In this document: positions 18,783-27,571 of the stretch, piece after piece | How positions within the stretch are numbered: the first letter of the stretch is position 1 | How the letters are laid out: every line of letters begins with the position of its first letter | Assembly (NCBI GenBank): GCA_018266685.1 | Contig: JAFDZY010000005.1 | Span: 1 to 44,532 of the forward strand | Length of the DNA: 44,532 nucleotides | Reading direction: 5' to 3' | From: Bacteroidota bacterium | GTDB taxonomy: Bacteria > Bacteroidota > Bacteroidia > Flavobacteriales_F > PHOS-HE28 | Notes under the pieces: model-generated | The model's database searches: none | What the model saw: only the letters and a program-made list of their open reading frames with translations | What the model was told of the DNA's origin: nothing | Position numbers and translations under genes: made by a program

Positions 18783-20648
18783 ATGAAATCCCGTGAGGAG
18801 ATGAGCGGAACGATGAACGGCAAAGAGGCGATGGAAAGCGTGGTGATCAAGTTCGCCGGCGACTCCGGCGACGGCATGCAGCTCGCCGGCACGCTCTTCA
18901 CCGACACGGTGGCCGTGCATGGCAAGGAGATCGCCACCTTCCCGGACTTCCCCTCGGAGATCCGCGCGCCGCAGGGCACGGTGGCCGGCGTCTCCGGCTT
19001 CCAGGTCCACTTCGGCAGCAGCGGCGTGCATGGCCCGGGCGATGCGCCCGACGTGCTCGTGGCCATGAACCCCGCCGCGCTCAAGTCCAACCTCAAGGAC
19101 CTGCGGCCCGCCTGCACCATCGTGGTGGACCGCGACTCCTTCGGCAAGCGCGACCTGGACAAGGCCGGTTTCGCCACCGACCCGCTGGAGGACGGCACGC
19201 TCGACGGGCACCAGGTGCTGGCCGCGCCCATCACCTCCATGACCAAGGCCGCCATCGCCGACGCCGGGCTGGACAACAAGAGCGCCGACCGCTGCAAGAA
19301 CATGTTCGCCCTGGGCATGGTGTACCGGCTCTTCGACCAGCCCATGGACCAGACCATCGGCTTCTTCCAGCACAAGTTCAAGAAATCGCCCGCCATCGCC
19401 GAGGCCAACATCCGCGCGCTGAAGGCCGGGCACAACTACGTGCTGACGATGGAGGCCGTGCCCGCCACGTACACCGTGCAACCCGCGGCGCGCACCCCGG
19501 GCACCTACCGCAACATCACCGGCAACCAGGCGCTGGCCTGGGGCCTGATGGCCGGCGCGAAGAAGGCGGGCAAGGACCTTTTCCTCGGCTCGTACCCGAT
19601 CACGCCCGCCACCGACATCATGCAGGAGCTGGCCAAGCACAAGTGGGCCGGGGTGAAGGTGCTGCAGGCCGAGGACGAGATCGCCGGCATCTGCTCGGCC
19701 ATCGGCGCATCCTTCGCAGGCGACGTGGCCGTCACCACCACCTCCGGCCCGGGCATGGCGCTGAAGACCGAGGCCATCGGCCTGGCCGTGATGACCGAGC
19801 TGCCCCTGGTGATCGTGAACGTGCAGCGCGGCGGCCCCAGCACCGGGCTGCCCACCAAGACCGAACAGAGCGACCTGCTGCAGGCCGTGTGGGGCCGCAA
19901 CGGCGAAAGCCCCGTGGTGGTGCTGGCCGCCAGCACGCCCGCCGCCTGCTTCGACCGCGCGGTGGAGGCGATCAAGATCGCCACCGAGCACATGACGCCC
20001 GTGATCCTGCTCTCGGAGAGCTACGTGGCCAACGGCGCCGAGCCGTGGAAGGTGAAGACCCTGGACGAACTGCCCGCGATCCATCCGCCGGTGCTCACGC
20101 AGCCCGATCCCGCATGGACGCCCTACGGCCGCGACCCCGCCACGCTGGCGCGCAAGTGGGTGGTGCCCGGCACGCCCGCGCTGCAGCACCGCATCGGCGG
20201 CTTGGAGAAGGATGAGTGCACGGGCTGCGTATCGCACGACCCGCAGAACCACGAAGCCATGGTGGCCCTGCGCCGCCAGAAGGTGGAGCGTGTGGCCGAC
20301 TTCATTCCCGAGCAGAAGTTCCGGGGCAAGGGCGCCAAGAAGCTGCTGGTGGTGGGCTGGGGCGGCCAGTTCGGCACCCTCTTCGGCGCGGTGACCGAGC
20401 TGCGCAGCGAGGGCAAGGACATCGCCGTCACGCACTTCAACCACATCCACCCGCTGCCGCGCAACACCGCTTCCATCTTCGCACAGTTCGAGCGGATCGT
20501 GGTGTGCGAGCTCAACAGCGGCCAGTTCGCCAACTACCTGCGGGCCATGCTGCCGCAATTCACCTACCTGCAGTACAACAAGGTGAAGGGCCGTCCTTTC
20601 AAGGTGAGTGAACTCAAGGAGAAATTCAACGAGCTGCTGGCGCAATGA
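18783..20648 (+). CDS. korA: 2-Oxoglutarate:ferredoxin oxidoreductase, fused gamma-alpha subunit
   Basis: Thiamine-diphosphate 2-oxoacid:ferredoxin oxidoreductase subunit of 621 residues. The gamma domain is at the N-terminus (VVIKFAGDSGDGMQLAGTLF, about residues 20-200). The alpha domain follows with GSYPITPATDIMQEL, AEDEIAGICSAIGAS and TTTSGPGMALKTEA. It oxidises 2-oxoglutarate to succinyl-CoA and reduces ferredoxin; in Thauera the same enzyme supplies electrons to benzoyl-CoA reductase. The true start is uncertain, since in-frame ATGs also occur at 18801, 18813 and 18831 and family similarity begins near 18837. It overlaps korB by ATGA. Other 2-oxoacids cannot be excluded as substrate. Confidence 0.9.
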   Translation: MKSREEMSGTMNGKEAMESVVIKFAGDSGDGMQLAGTLFTDTVAVHGKEIATFPDFPSEIRAPQGTVAGVSGFQVHFGSSGVHGPGDAPDVLVAMNPAALKSNLKDLRPACTIVVDRDSFGKRDLDKAGFATDPLEDGTLDGHQVLAAPITSMTKAAIADAGLDNKSADRCKNMFALGMVYRLFDQPMDQTIGFFQHKFKKSPAIAEANIRALKAGHNYVLTMEAVPATYTVQPAARTPGTYRNITGNQALAWGLMAGAKKAGKDLFLGSYPITPATDIMQELAKHKWAGVKVLQAEDEIAGICSAIGASFAGDVAVTTTSGPGMALKTEAIGLAVMTELPLVIVNVQRGGPSTGLPTKTEQSDLLQAVWGRNGESPVVVLAASTPAACFDRAVEAIKIATEHMTPVILLSESYVANGAEPWKVKTLDELPAIHPPVLTQPDPAWTPYGRDPATLARKWVVPGTPALQHRIGGLEKDECTGCVSHDPQNHEAMVALRRQKVERVADFIPEQKFRGKGAKKLLVVGWGGQFGTLFGAVTELRSEGKDIAVTHFNHIHPLPRNTASIFAQFERIVVCELNSGQFANYLRAMLPQFTYLQYNKVKGRPFKVSELKEKFNELLAQ

Positions 20649-21706
20649 GCACGATCGGAACACCGGCGCAACCCTTGTTCAAGCCCAAGGAGTACGCGAG
20701 CAGCCAGGAGGTGAAATGGTGCCCCGGCTGCGGCGACTACGCCGTGATGAACGCCGTGCAGCGCGCCTTCTCCGAGCTCGGCCTGAAGAAGGAGGAGGTG
20801 GCCATCATCAGCGGCATCGGCTGCTCCTCGCGCTTCCCGTACTACATGGACACGTACGGCTTCCACACCATCCACGGCCGCCCGGCAGCGGTGGCCACCG
20901 GCGTGAAGCTGGCCAACCGCGACCTGCGCGTGTGGGTGATGGCCGGTGATGGCGACTCGCTCGCCATCGGTGGCAACCACTTCATCCACGCGGTGCGGCG
21001 CAACGTGGACATGAACTTCATCCTCTTCAACAACCAGATCTACGGCCTGACCAAAGGCCAGTATTCGCCCACCACCGAACGCGGCACCGTCACCAAGTCC
21101 TCGCCCTTCGGCACGGTGGAGAATCCCTTCTCTGTAGGCGAGCTGGTACTGGGCGCCCAGGGCCGCTTCTTCGCACGGGTGCCCGATACCGACGTGAAGC
21201 TGATGGCCAAGGTGATGGTGGAGGCCGAAAAGCACCAAGGCCTCTCGGTGGTGGAGGTGCTGCAGAACTGCGTGATCTTCAACGATGAGGTGTTCGATGC
21301 CATCACCAGCAAGGAGACCCGCGCCGACAACCAGCTGATCCTGGAGCACGGCCAGCCGATGCGCTTCGGCGCCAACAACGACAAGGGCATCCGCCTGCGC
21401 GGCCTGGAGCTGGAGGTGGTCACCCTGGGGCAGAACGGCATCACCGAGGCGGACCTGCTGGTGCATGATGCCACCTGCGCCTCCAACGTGCTGCACCACC
21501 TGCTTGCGCAGATGCGGCTGCCCGACTTCCCCATTGCCATGGGCGTGATCCGCAGCACCGCAGGACCCGTGTTCGACGCGGACCTCGCAGCCCAGATGAA
21601 GGCCGAGCAGGAGCGCAGCAAATACGCCTCGCTCGATGCGCTCTTCCTCAGCGGCAACACCTTCACCATCAACCCGGGATCCGATAAGCCGGACGGGATC
21701 ACCTGA
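20645..21706 (+). CDS. korB: 2-Oxoglutarate:ferredoxin oxidoreductase, beta subunit
   Basis: TPP-binding beta subunit of 353 residues that works with KorA. The segment WCPGCGDYAVMNA near residue 24 carries cluster-ligand cysteines, and GIGCSSRFPYY follows. The thiamine-diphosphate/Mg motif is GDGDSLAIGGNHFIHAVRRN, then FNNQIYGLTKGQYSPTT. Its start lies in the korA stop codon (ATGA), indicating coupled translation, and its stop shares a base with the next start. No ferredoxin gene accompanies it, unlike the Thauera cluster, so the electron carrier must be encoded elsewhere. Confidence 0.93.
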   Translation: MSTIGTPAQPLFKPKEYASSQEVKWCPGCGDYAVMNAVQRAFSELGLKKEEVAIISGIGCSSRFPYYMDTYGFHTIHGRPAAVATGVKLANRDLRVWVMAGDGDSLAIGGNHFIHAVRRNVDMNFILFNNQIYGLTKGQYSPTTERGTVTKSSPFGTVENPFSVGELVLGAQGRFFARVPDTDVKLMAKVMVEAEKHQGLSVVEVLQNCVIFNDEVFDAITSKETRADNQLILEHGQPMRFGANNDKGIRLRGLELEVVTLGQNGITEADLLVHDATCASNVLHHLLAQMRLPDFPIAMGVIRSTAGPVFDADLAAQMKAEQERSKYASLDALFLSGNTFTINPGSDKPDGIT

Positions 21707-22305
21707 TGCGGAACGGCGCGACATACTCGGCCATCGTGCTCGCCGGTGGTGCTTCGCGCCGCATGGGATACCCCAAGCCCTGGCTCCGTTGGGATGAGGT
21801 GAGCACCTATGCGGAGCGCATCCTCGGCACCTACCGTGCGCTGGGCCTGCGCGAGCTGGTGCTGGTGCTGAACGCGGAATTCGCGCGGGAACCGTGGCTG
21901 CAAGCCTTGGGGCGCGCAAGCAGCATGGCCTCCTTGGTGCTGAACCCGGACCCGGATGCCGGGCGGATGCGCTCGATCTTCCTGGGCATGCGCGCGATCG
22001 CATCGGACAAGGTCTTCCTGCACAACGTGGACAGCCCCTTCGTGGGCCCGGAGGTGATCCAAGCCCTGATGCGCAACGACGGCGATGAGCAGGTGATCAT
22101 CCCCGCCAGCCAGGGCAAGGGCGGGCACCCCGTGCTGGTGAAGGCCGCCGTAAAGCGCGAGGTCCTCGCCGCGTACGACCGCCACGCCACCCTGAAGGAG
22201 CTGCTGGCCGGGTTCACGCGCAAGTACGTGGAGGTGTCCTCGCCTTCCGTGCTCATCAACATCAACACACCCGCCGACCTCCAACACGGCCATGGACATC
22301 CATAA
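21706..22305 (+). CDS. MobA/MocA-like molybdopterin nucleotidyltransferase
   Basis: A 199-residue NTP-transferase. The nucleotide-binding signature LAGGASRRMGYPKPWLRW is at residues 12-29, HNVDSPFVGPEV holds the metal-binding Asp, and NINTPADL is at the C-terminus. Proteins of this type attach CMP (MocA) or GMP (MobA) to molybdopterin. Xanthine-dehydrogenase-family enzymes such as the 4-hydroxybenzoyl-CoA reductase two genes downstream use the CMP form, so a MocA role is the better guess. Its ATG shares one base with the korB stop, and its 3' end overlaps the xdhC-like gene by 14 bases, linking cofactor maturation to the catabolic operon. Confidence 0.82.
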   Translation: MRNGATYSAIVLAGGASRRMGYPKPWLRWDEVSTYAERILGTYRALGLRELVLVLNAEFAREPWLQALGRASSMASLVLNPDPDAGRMRSIFLGMRAIASDKVFLHNVDSPFVGPEVIQALMRNDGDEQVIIPASQGKGGHPVLVKAAVKREVLAAYDRHATLKELLAGFTRKYVEVSSPSVLININTPADLQHGHGHP

Positions 22306-23062
22306 GGAGATCGAGCATGCGCGCAGCGAAGGAACACCGGCCGCCCTGTGCATCGTGGTGCAGACCAAGGGCTCCACGCCCCGCAAGGCCGGGGCACGCA
22401 TGCTGGTGTACGCCGATGGGCGCCTCTCGGGAACCATCGGCGGCGGCAACCTGGAGAAGGCCGTGGTGGCCAACGCTTTCCAGCAACTGCAGGCCGGCAC
22501 GCCCAAGCTCTTCCGGCACGAACTCTTGCAGGAACACAACATGTGCTGCGGTGGCACGGTGGACATCTACATCGAACCCCTGCCCCGCATGAACACGCTG
22601 TACCTCTTCGGTGCGGGGCATGTGGGCAAGGCGCTGGCGCGGCTGGCCTCCGGGCTGGACTTCACCACCCATGTGATCGACGACCGGCGGGAGGAACTCG
22701 ACCGCATCACCACGCCTGCCGTGCGCAAGGTTCACGGCGCCTTCCGCGACGTGCTGCCCGGAATGGCTCTCAGCACCAACGCCTACATCGTGGTGATGAC
22801 CTACGACCATGTGACGGACCGCGAGATCCTGGCGCACTGCATCCAGCGGCCGCACGCCTACTTGGGCATGATCGGCAGCGAGCGCAAGGCGCGCATCACC
22901 AAGCGCATGTTCAGCAAGGACGGCGTGGCCACCATGGAACAACTGGACCGTGTGCGCATGCCCATCGGCAAGTCCATCGCCGCGGAAACGCCCGAGGAGA
23001 TCGCCATCAGCATCCTGGCCGAACTGATCGAAGTGAAGAACAACGCATGCGTGAACAAGTGA
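22292..23062 (+). CDS. XdhC/CoxI-family molybdenum-enzyme maturation protein
   Basis: A 256-residue XdhC-like protein. It has an N-terminal XdhC/CoxI domain (TKGSTPRKAGARMLV and the metal/cofactor motif HNMCCGGTVDIYIEP) and a C-terminal Rossmann domain (YLFGAGHVGKALARLA, then YLGMIGSERKA). Family members bind the molybdenum cofactor, help its sulfuration and insert it into xanthine-dehydrogenase-type enzymes. The likely client is the 4-hydroxybenzoyl-CoA reductase encoded downstream. It overlaps both neighbours (14 bases before, 16 after). Confidence 0.87.
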   Translation: MDIHKEIEHARSEGTPAALCIVVQTKGSTPRKAGARMLVYADGRLSGTIGGGNLEKAVVANAFQQLQAGTPKLFRHELLQEHNMCCGGTVDIYIEPLPRMNTLYLFGAGHVGKALARLASGLDFTTHVIDDRREELDRITTPAVRKVHGAFRDVLPGMALSTNAYIVVMTYDHVTDREILAHCIQRPHAYLGMIGSERKARITKRMFSKDGVATMEQLDRVRMPIGKSIAAETPEEIAISILAELIEVKNNACVNK

Positions 23063-23781
23063 CCATCATCACCGGCGCGGCCAAAGGCATCGGGGCCGCC
23101 ATCGCCACCCGGCTGGTGGCCGAAGGGCATGTCGCCGTGCTGCTCGACCTGGACGACACCGCCGGCAACGCGCTCGCGGCGCAGCTGGGCCCGCAGGCGC
23201 ACTTCCTCCATGCCGACATCACCGATGAGCGCATGGTGGGCGAAACCTTCGGAACGGTGATGGACCGCTTCGGCCGCGTAGACACGCTGGTGAACAACGC
23301 CGGCATCGCGAAGGACAACGTGATCTGGAAGATGCCCACCGAGGACTTCGACAGCGTGGTGGACATCAACCTGAAGGGCACCTGGCTGATGTGCAAGCAC
23401 GCCGCCATCGCAATGCGGCAGCAGCATCACGGCCGCATCGTGAACCTGGCCTCGCGCGCGTGGCTGGGCAACCCCGGCCAAACGAACTACTCCGCGTCGA
23501 AGGCCGGCGTCATCGGCCTCACCCGGGCCCTCGCCCTGGAACTGGGCAAGCACGGGGTCTCTGTGAATGCCGTGGCGCCAGGCTTGATCGACACACCGCT
23601 CACCCAAGCGCTCACCGCGGAGGTGAAGGAACGGTTGATCGCCACACAACCCCTGCGCACCATGGGCCGCCCGGAGGACATCGCGCAGGTGGTGGCCTTC
23701 CTCTGCGACGATCGGACGAAGTACATCACCGGCCAAACACTTTACGTGGACGGGGGCAAGAGCATCGGCGCCGGACTATGA
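23047..23781 (+). CDS. Short-chain dehydrogenase/reductase (FabG-like)
   Basis: A 244-residue SDR. The start ATG at 23047 lies inside the xdhC-like gene; longer open sequence upstream is a shadow of that gene. The cofactor loop is TGAAKGIGAAIA, followed by NNAGIAKDN. The active site is YSASK with the serine of NLASR twelve residues before the Tyr, and the C-terminus is TGQTLYVDGG. Family members interconvert 3-hydroxyacyl and 3-oxoacyl thioesters or other alcohols. In this operon it may act on 3-hydroxypimelyl-CoA or on a side-chain hydroxyl before the aromatic ring is processed. The substrate is not readable from sequence. Confidence 0.85.
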   Translation: MREQVTIITGAAKGIGAAIATRLVAEGHVAVLLDLDDTAGNALAAQLGPQAHFLHADITDERMVGETFGTVMDRFGRVDTLVNNAGIAKDNVIWKMPTEDFDSVVDINLKGTWLMCKHAAIAMRQQHHGRIVNLASRAWLGNPGQTNYSASKAGVIGLTRALALELGKHGVSVNAVAPGLIDTPLTQALTAEVKERLIATQPLRTMGRPEDIAQVVAFLCDDRTKYITGQTLYVDGGKSIGAGL

Positions 23782-23805
23782 TCCACCGCAACTGAAGCAT
23801 AAGGG

Positions 23806-26583
23806 ATGGAGACCATACGATTGATCGTCAACGACAGGGAACACGACCTGGTGGTGCATCCGCACGAGACCCTGGCGCAGGTGCTGCGCGACCGCATCCA
23901 GCTCACCGGCACCAAGCTGGGCTGCGAGCAGGCCAGTTGCGGCGCCTGCACCGTACGGGTGGACGGGCAGGTGGTGCAGAGCTGCATCACCCCGGTGATG
24001 CGCGTCAACGGCAGCCGGATCACCACCATCGAAGGCATCGCGCCGGAAGGCGGCGGCCTGCACCCTTTGCAAGAGAAGTTCGTGGAGAAGGGCGCCATCC
24101 AGTGCGGGTACTGCACGCCCGGCATGATCATGACCACGCTGCACTACCTGGAGGAGCATCCCCACCCCACGCGCGACGAGATCAAGGAAGCGCTCTCGGG
24201 CAACCTCTGCCGCTGCACCGGCTACAAGAAGATCATCGACGCGGTGGAAGCGCACGTGCGCAACGAACCTTCGGCAAAACAGGCGGGCGACGAGTTCAAG
24301 ATGGTGGGCCACGGCAGGCCGTACACCGAGGCCGGTCGGAAGGCGTGCGGCTCCGCCGAATACGCCGACGACATCAAGGTGAAGAACGCGCTGCACTGCC
24401 GCTTCCACCGCAGCACCCACGCCCACGCCCGCATCAAGCGGGTGCACACCGATGCGGCACTGGCCCTGCCGGGCGTGCGCGCCGTGATCACCGGCAAGGA
24501 GCTTCCCATCACCTTCGGCGTGCTGCCCATCTCCGAGGATGAAACGGCCATGGCCGTGGACAAGACGCGCTACATCGGCGAGATCGTGGCCGCCGTAGCC
24601 GCGGACACCCCCGCCATCGCCGCCCAGGCCTGCACGCTCATCCGGGTGGAGTACGAGCCGCTGCGCGCCTTCTTTGACATGGCGGAATCCTGCGAGGACG
24701 TGGGCACCGACGAGAAGATCCATTCCCATGGCCGCTTCAACAACAACATCCACAAGAAGGCCGAGCTCCGCTTCGGCGACCAGCAGGAAGGGCTGAAGCG
24801 CGCGGTGCATACCGCCAGCGCCGAGCTCGAGTTCCAGGGCATCAACCACGGCTTCACCGAGCCGCACGCCGCCACGGCCTGGTGGGACGAGAACGGCCTC
24901 ACCCTCATCACCGCCACGCAGGTGCCCCACTACCTGCACTGCTACCTGGCCAAGGTGCTGGAGGTGCCCATGAACCGCGTGCGCGTCGTGAAGCCCTTCG
25001 TGGGCGGCGGCTTCGGCGGCAAGAGCGACCCCTTCCCCCACGAGATCATCATCGCGCACCTGGCGCGCAAGACCGGTCGCCCGGTGAGCACCCGCCTCAA
25101 CCGCGAGGAGGTCTTCCTCACCAACCACGGCCGCCACCCCACGCGCATGAGCATGCACATGGGCATGGACGCCGACGGGCGCTTCGAGGTGCTCGACGCC
25201 GACGTGATCATCGACGGTGGCGCCTATGGCAGCTTCGGGGTGGTCACCTCCTACTACAACGGCGTGCTGCTGCAGGCCCCGTACAAGATCGACAACTTCG
25301 GCTTCCGCACGCGGCGTGTATACACCAACAAGCCGCAATGCGGCGCCATGCGCGGGCACGGTGCCGTCAACTCGCGCTTCGCCGTGGAGACCCTCATCGA
25401 CCGCCTTGCCGAGCAGGCCGGCATGGACCCCTGCGAACTGCGCCTGCGCAACTTCCTCGACGAGTACTCCATGACCGTGGGCCAGTACCGCATCACTTCC
25501 AACGGCAGCACGCTGGCGCTGAAGAGCGCGATGGAACGCTCCGGCTGGAAGGATAAGCACCGCAAGCTGCCGCGCGGGCGGGGCGTCGGCGTGGGCTGTG
25601 GCTTCTTCATCAGCGGCAGCGCCCTGCCCATCCACTGGAACGAGTACCCGCAATCGGTGGTGCATCTGAAGGTGGACCTCGACGGCCGCGTGCTGGTCAC
25701 TTCCGGCGCCAGCGACATCGGCCAGGGCAGCGACACCATGCTGGCCATGGTGGTGGCCGAAGTGCTGGGCCTGAGCCTGGACAACGTGCAGGTGGTGGCC
25801 GCCGATACGCTGCTCACGCCCATCGACCTGGGCAGCTACTCCAGCCGCGTCACCTTCATGGCGGGCAACGCCGCGAAGATGGCCGCCGAACGCCTGCGCG
25901 AGCAGGTGCTGGACGCCGTGGTGCGCATCACCGGCGCGGAGCGCACGGAGCTCAACTTCCAGCGCGAGCGCGTCTTCACCAACGACGGCAAGGTGGACCA
26001 CAGCTGGCACGAGGCCATTGAGATGGCCACGCGCAAGGTGGGCGCCCTCAACGCCACGGGCCACTACAACTCGCCCAAGCTCGGCGGCGACTTCAAGGGC
26101 GCGGGCGCGGGCCTCAGCCCCTCGTACAGCTTCGGCTCCGTGGTCGCCGAGGTGGACGTGAACGAACACACCGGCCATGTGCGCGTGGTGGACCTCTGGG
26201 GCGCGCACGACGCCGGCAAGGCCCTGAACCCGCTCGCCGTGGAAGGACAGCTCGAAGGCTCGTGGCACATGGGCCTGGGCCAGGCCATGAGCGAGCAGAT
26301 GAAGTACTACGAGGGCCTGCTGGTGAACGCCAACCTGGTGGACTACAAGATCCCCACCACCATGGACACGCCGGAGATCCACACGGAGATCATCGAATCC
26401 ATGGACCCCGAGGGGCCGTTCGGCGCGAAGGAATGCGGCGAGGGCGCCCTGCACCCGGTGATCCCCGCCATCGCCAACGCCATATACGACGCCATCGGTG
26501 TGCGCATCACCTCGCTGCCGATGACCCCCGAGGTGGTGCTCAACGCGATCAAGCAGCAACGCACGCAACACGCCGAAGCATGA
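23806..26583 (+). CDS. 4-Hydroxybenzoyl-CoA reductase, fused [2Fe-2S] (gamma) and molybdenum (alpha) subunit
   Basis: A 925-residue fusion of the HcrC- and HcrA-type subunits. Residues 1 to about 150 are the two-cluster iron-sulfur domain: C40, C45, C48, C60 and C100, C103, C135, C137. From about 165 onward comes the molybdopterin subunit, with VKPFVGGGFGGKSD, the QCGAMRGHGAVNSRFA cofactor loop and GAKECGEGALHPV with the catalytic Glu. The enzyme removes the hydroxyl of 4-hydroxybenzoyl-CoA with reduced ferredoxin, giving benzoyl-CoA. The identity rests on the following gene, whose cluster insert is specific to this enzyme. In Thauera the two parts are separate proteins of about 160 and 770 residues, so the fusion has almost exactly their summed length. 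Confidence 0.88.
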   Translation: METIRLIVNDREHDLVVHPHETLAQVLRDRIQLTGTKLGCEQASCGACTVRVDGQVVQSCITPVMRVNGSRITTIEGIAPEGGGLHPLQEKFVEKGAIQCGYCTPGMIMTTLHYLEEHPHPTRDEIKEALSGNLCRCTGYKKIIDAVEAHVRNEPSAKQAGDEFKMVGHGRPYTEAGRKACGSAEYADDIKVKNALHCRFHRSTHAHARIKRVHTDAALALPGVRAVITGKELPITFGVLPISEDETAMAVDKTRYIGEIVAAVAADTPAIAAQACTLIRVEYEPLRAFFDMAESCEDVGTDEKIHSHGRFNNNIHKKAELRFGDQQEGLKRAVHTASAELEFQGINHGFTEPHAATAWWDENGLTLITATQVPHYLHCYLAKVLEVPMNRVRVVKPFVGGGFGGKSDPFPHEIIIAHLARKTGRPVSTRLNREEVFLTNHGRHPTRMSMHMGMDADGRFEVLDADVIIDGGAYGSFGVVTSYYNGVLLQAPYKIDNFGFRTRRVYTNKPQCGAMRGHGAVNSRFAVETLIDRLAEQAGMDPCELRLRNFLDEYSMTVGQYRITSNGSTLALKSAMERSGWKDKHRKLPRGRGVGVGCGFFISGSALPIHWNEYPQSVVHLKVDLDGRVLVTSGASDIGQGSDTMLAMVVAEVLGLSLDNVQVVAADTLLTPIDLGSYSSRVTFMAGNAAKMAAERLREQVLDAVVRITGAERTELNFQRERVFTNDGKVDHSWHEAIEMATRKVGALNATGHYNSPKLGGDFKGAGAGLSPSYSFGSVVAEVDVNEHTGHVRVVDLWGAHDAGKALNPLAVEGQLEGSWHMGLGQAMSEQMKYYEGLLVNANLVDYKIPTTMDTPEIHTEIIESMDPEGPFGAKECGEGALHPVIPAIANAIYDAIGVRITSLPMTPEVVLNAIKQQRTQHAEA

Positions 26584-27539
26584 ACACGGCCACCCTCCCC
26601 ACCGCCGAGGCGAAGTACCTGCTGCCGGGCTCGTTGCGCGAAGCCGCCGACATGGCCGCGCAGCACTATGGCCACTTCCGCTTTGTGGCCGGCGGCACCG
26701 ACGTGCTCGTGAACCGCTTCCAAGGCAACGAGGCCTCCACATGCCTCATCGACCTGGGCCGCATCCCGGATCTCCATGGCATCGCGCGGGCCGATGGTCA
26801 CCTGCGCATCGGCGCGCTGGAAACGCTGGAACGCCTCCAGGGCGACCCGCTGGTGCTGGCGGAAGCACCCATGCTCGCCGAGGCCGCGCGGTCCGTGGGC
26901 GCGCCCCTGCTGCGCAAGGCCGCCACCCTCGGCGGCAACGTGCTCTGCGAGAACCGCTGCCTGTACTACAACCAGTCGGAGTGGTGGCGCGAGTCCGTGG
27001 GCTACTGCCTGAAGTGCAACGGCGACATCTGCATCGCCACCGGCGGCCGCAACGCCTGCTTCTCCGAACTGGTCTCCGACACCGCCCCGGCCTTGATCGC
27101 ACTGGACGCCGAGATCGAATACGCCGATGGCCAAGCAGTGACGCGCACGCCACTGGAGCGCATCTACACCGGCGACGGCGTGGCCCCGCGCAACCTCCCG
27201 CCCACCGCCATCGTCACCGCGCTGTGGCTGCCGCTGGGGCGCGGTTTCACCTGGGCCTTCCACAAGCTGCGCGAGCGCCAAAGCCTCGAATTCACCTCGC
27301 TCACCACGGCCATGACCCTGGACAGCGGCGGCCGCATCAAGGTGGCCATGGCCGGCGTGGATCCCCGGCCGGTGGTGGTGGAAGCCGCGGCCACCGACGA
27401 TCCCGAGGCCGTGGTCCGCAAGGCCATCAAGGGCGCGCGCGCCATCGACAACGACATGTTCACCCGCCTCTACCGCCGCGAGATGATCGGCGTGTACCTG
27501 CGCGACAGCTTCAACACCGTCACCGCTGCGCGCATGTGA
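26580..27539 (+). CDS. hcrB: 4-Hydroxybenzoyl-CoA reductase, FAD/[4Fe-4S] beta subunit
   Basis: A 319-residue FAD-binding subunit of the xanthine dehydrogenase family. The ATG overlaps the preceding stop (ATGA). The FAD segment is FRFVAGGTDVLVNR and the second is LRKAATLGGNVLCENRC. It contains the extra segment found only in 4-hydroxybenzoyl-CoA reductase, CLYYNQSEWWRESVGYC and onward. The four cysteines C127, C143, C151, C160 have spacings 16, 8 and 9, the arrangement that holds the additional [4Fe-4S] cluster in the Thauera enzyme. That cluster lets the enzyme run reductively on low-potential electrons. This is the strongest marker that the molybdoenzyme here is a phenol-CoA dehydroxylase. 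Confidence 0.94.
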   Translation: MNTATLPTAEAKYLLPGSLREAADMAAQHYGHFRFVAGGTDVLVNRFQGNEASTCLIDLGRIPDLHGIARADGHLRIGALETLERLQGDPLVLAEAPMLAEAARSVGAPLLRKAATLGGNVLCENRCLYYNQSEWWRESVGYCLKCNGDICIATGGRNACFSELVSDTAPALIALDAEIEYADGQAVTRTPLERIYTGDGVAPRNLPPTAIVTALWLPLGRGFTWAFHKLRERQSLEFTSLTTAMTLDSGGRIKVAMAGVDPRPVVVEAAATDDPEAVVRKAIKGARAIDNDMFTRLYRREMIGVYLRDSFNTVTAARM

Positions 27540-27571
27540 GCGCGGCTCTTGAACCCATAACCTCAGATGCC

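Noticed and set aside
23806..27539. Xanthine or carbon monoxide dehydrogenase
   Set aside because: The four-cysteine insert in the beta subunit with spacings 16, 8 and 9 and the neighbouring aromatic genes point to 4-hydroxybenzoyl-CoA reductase.
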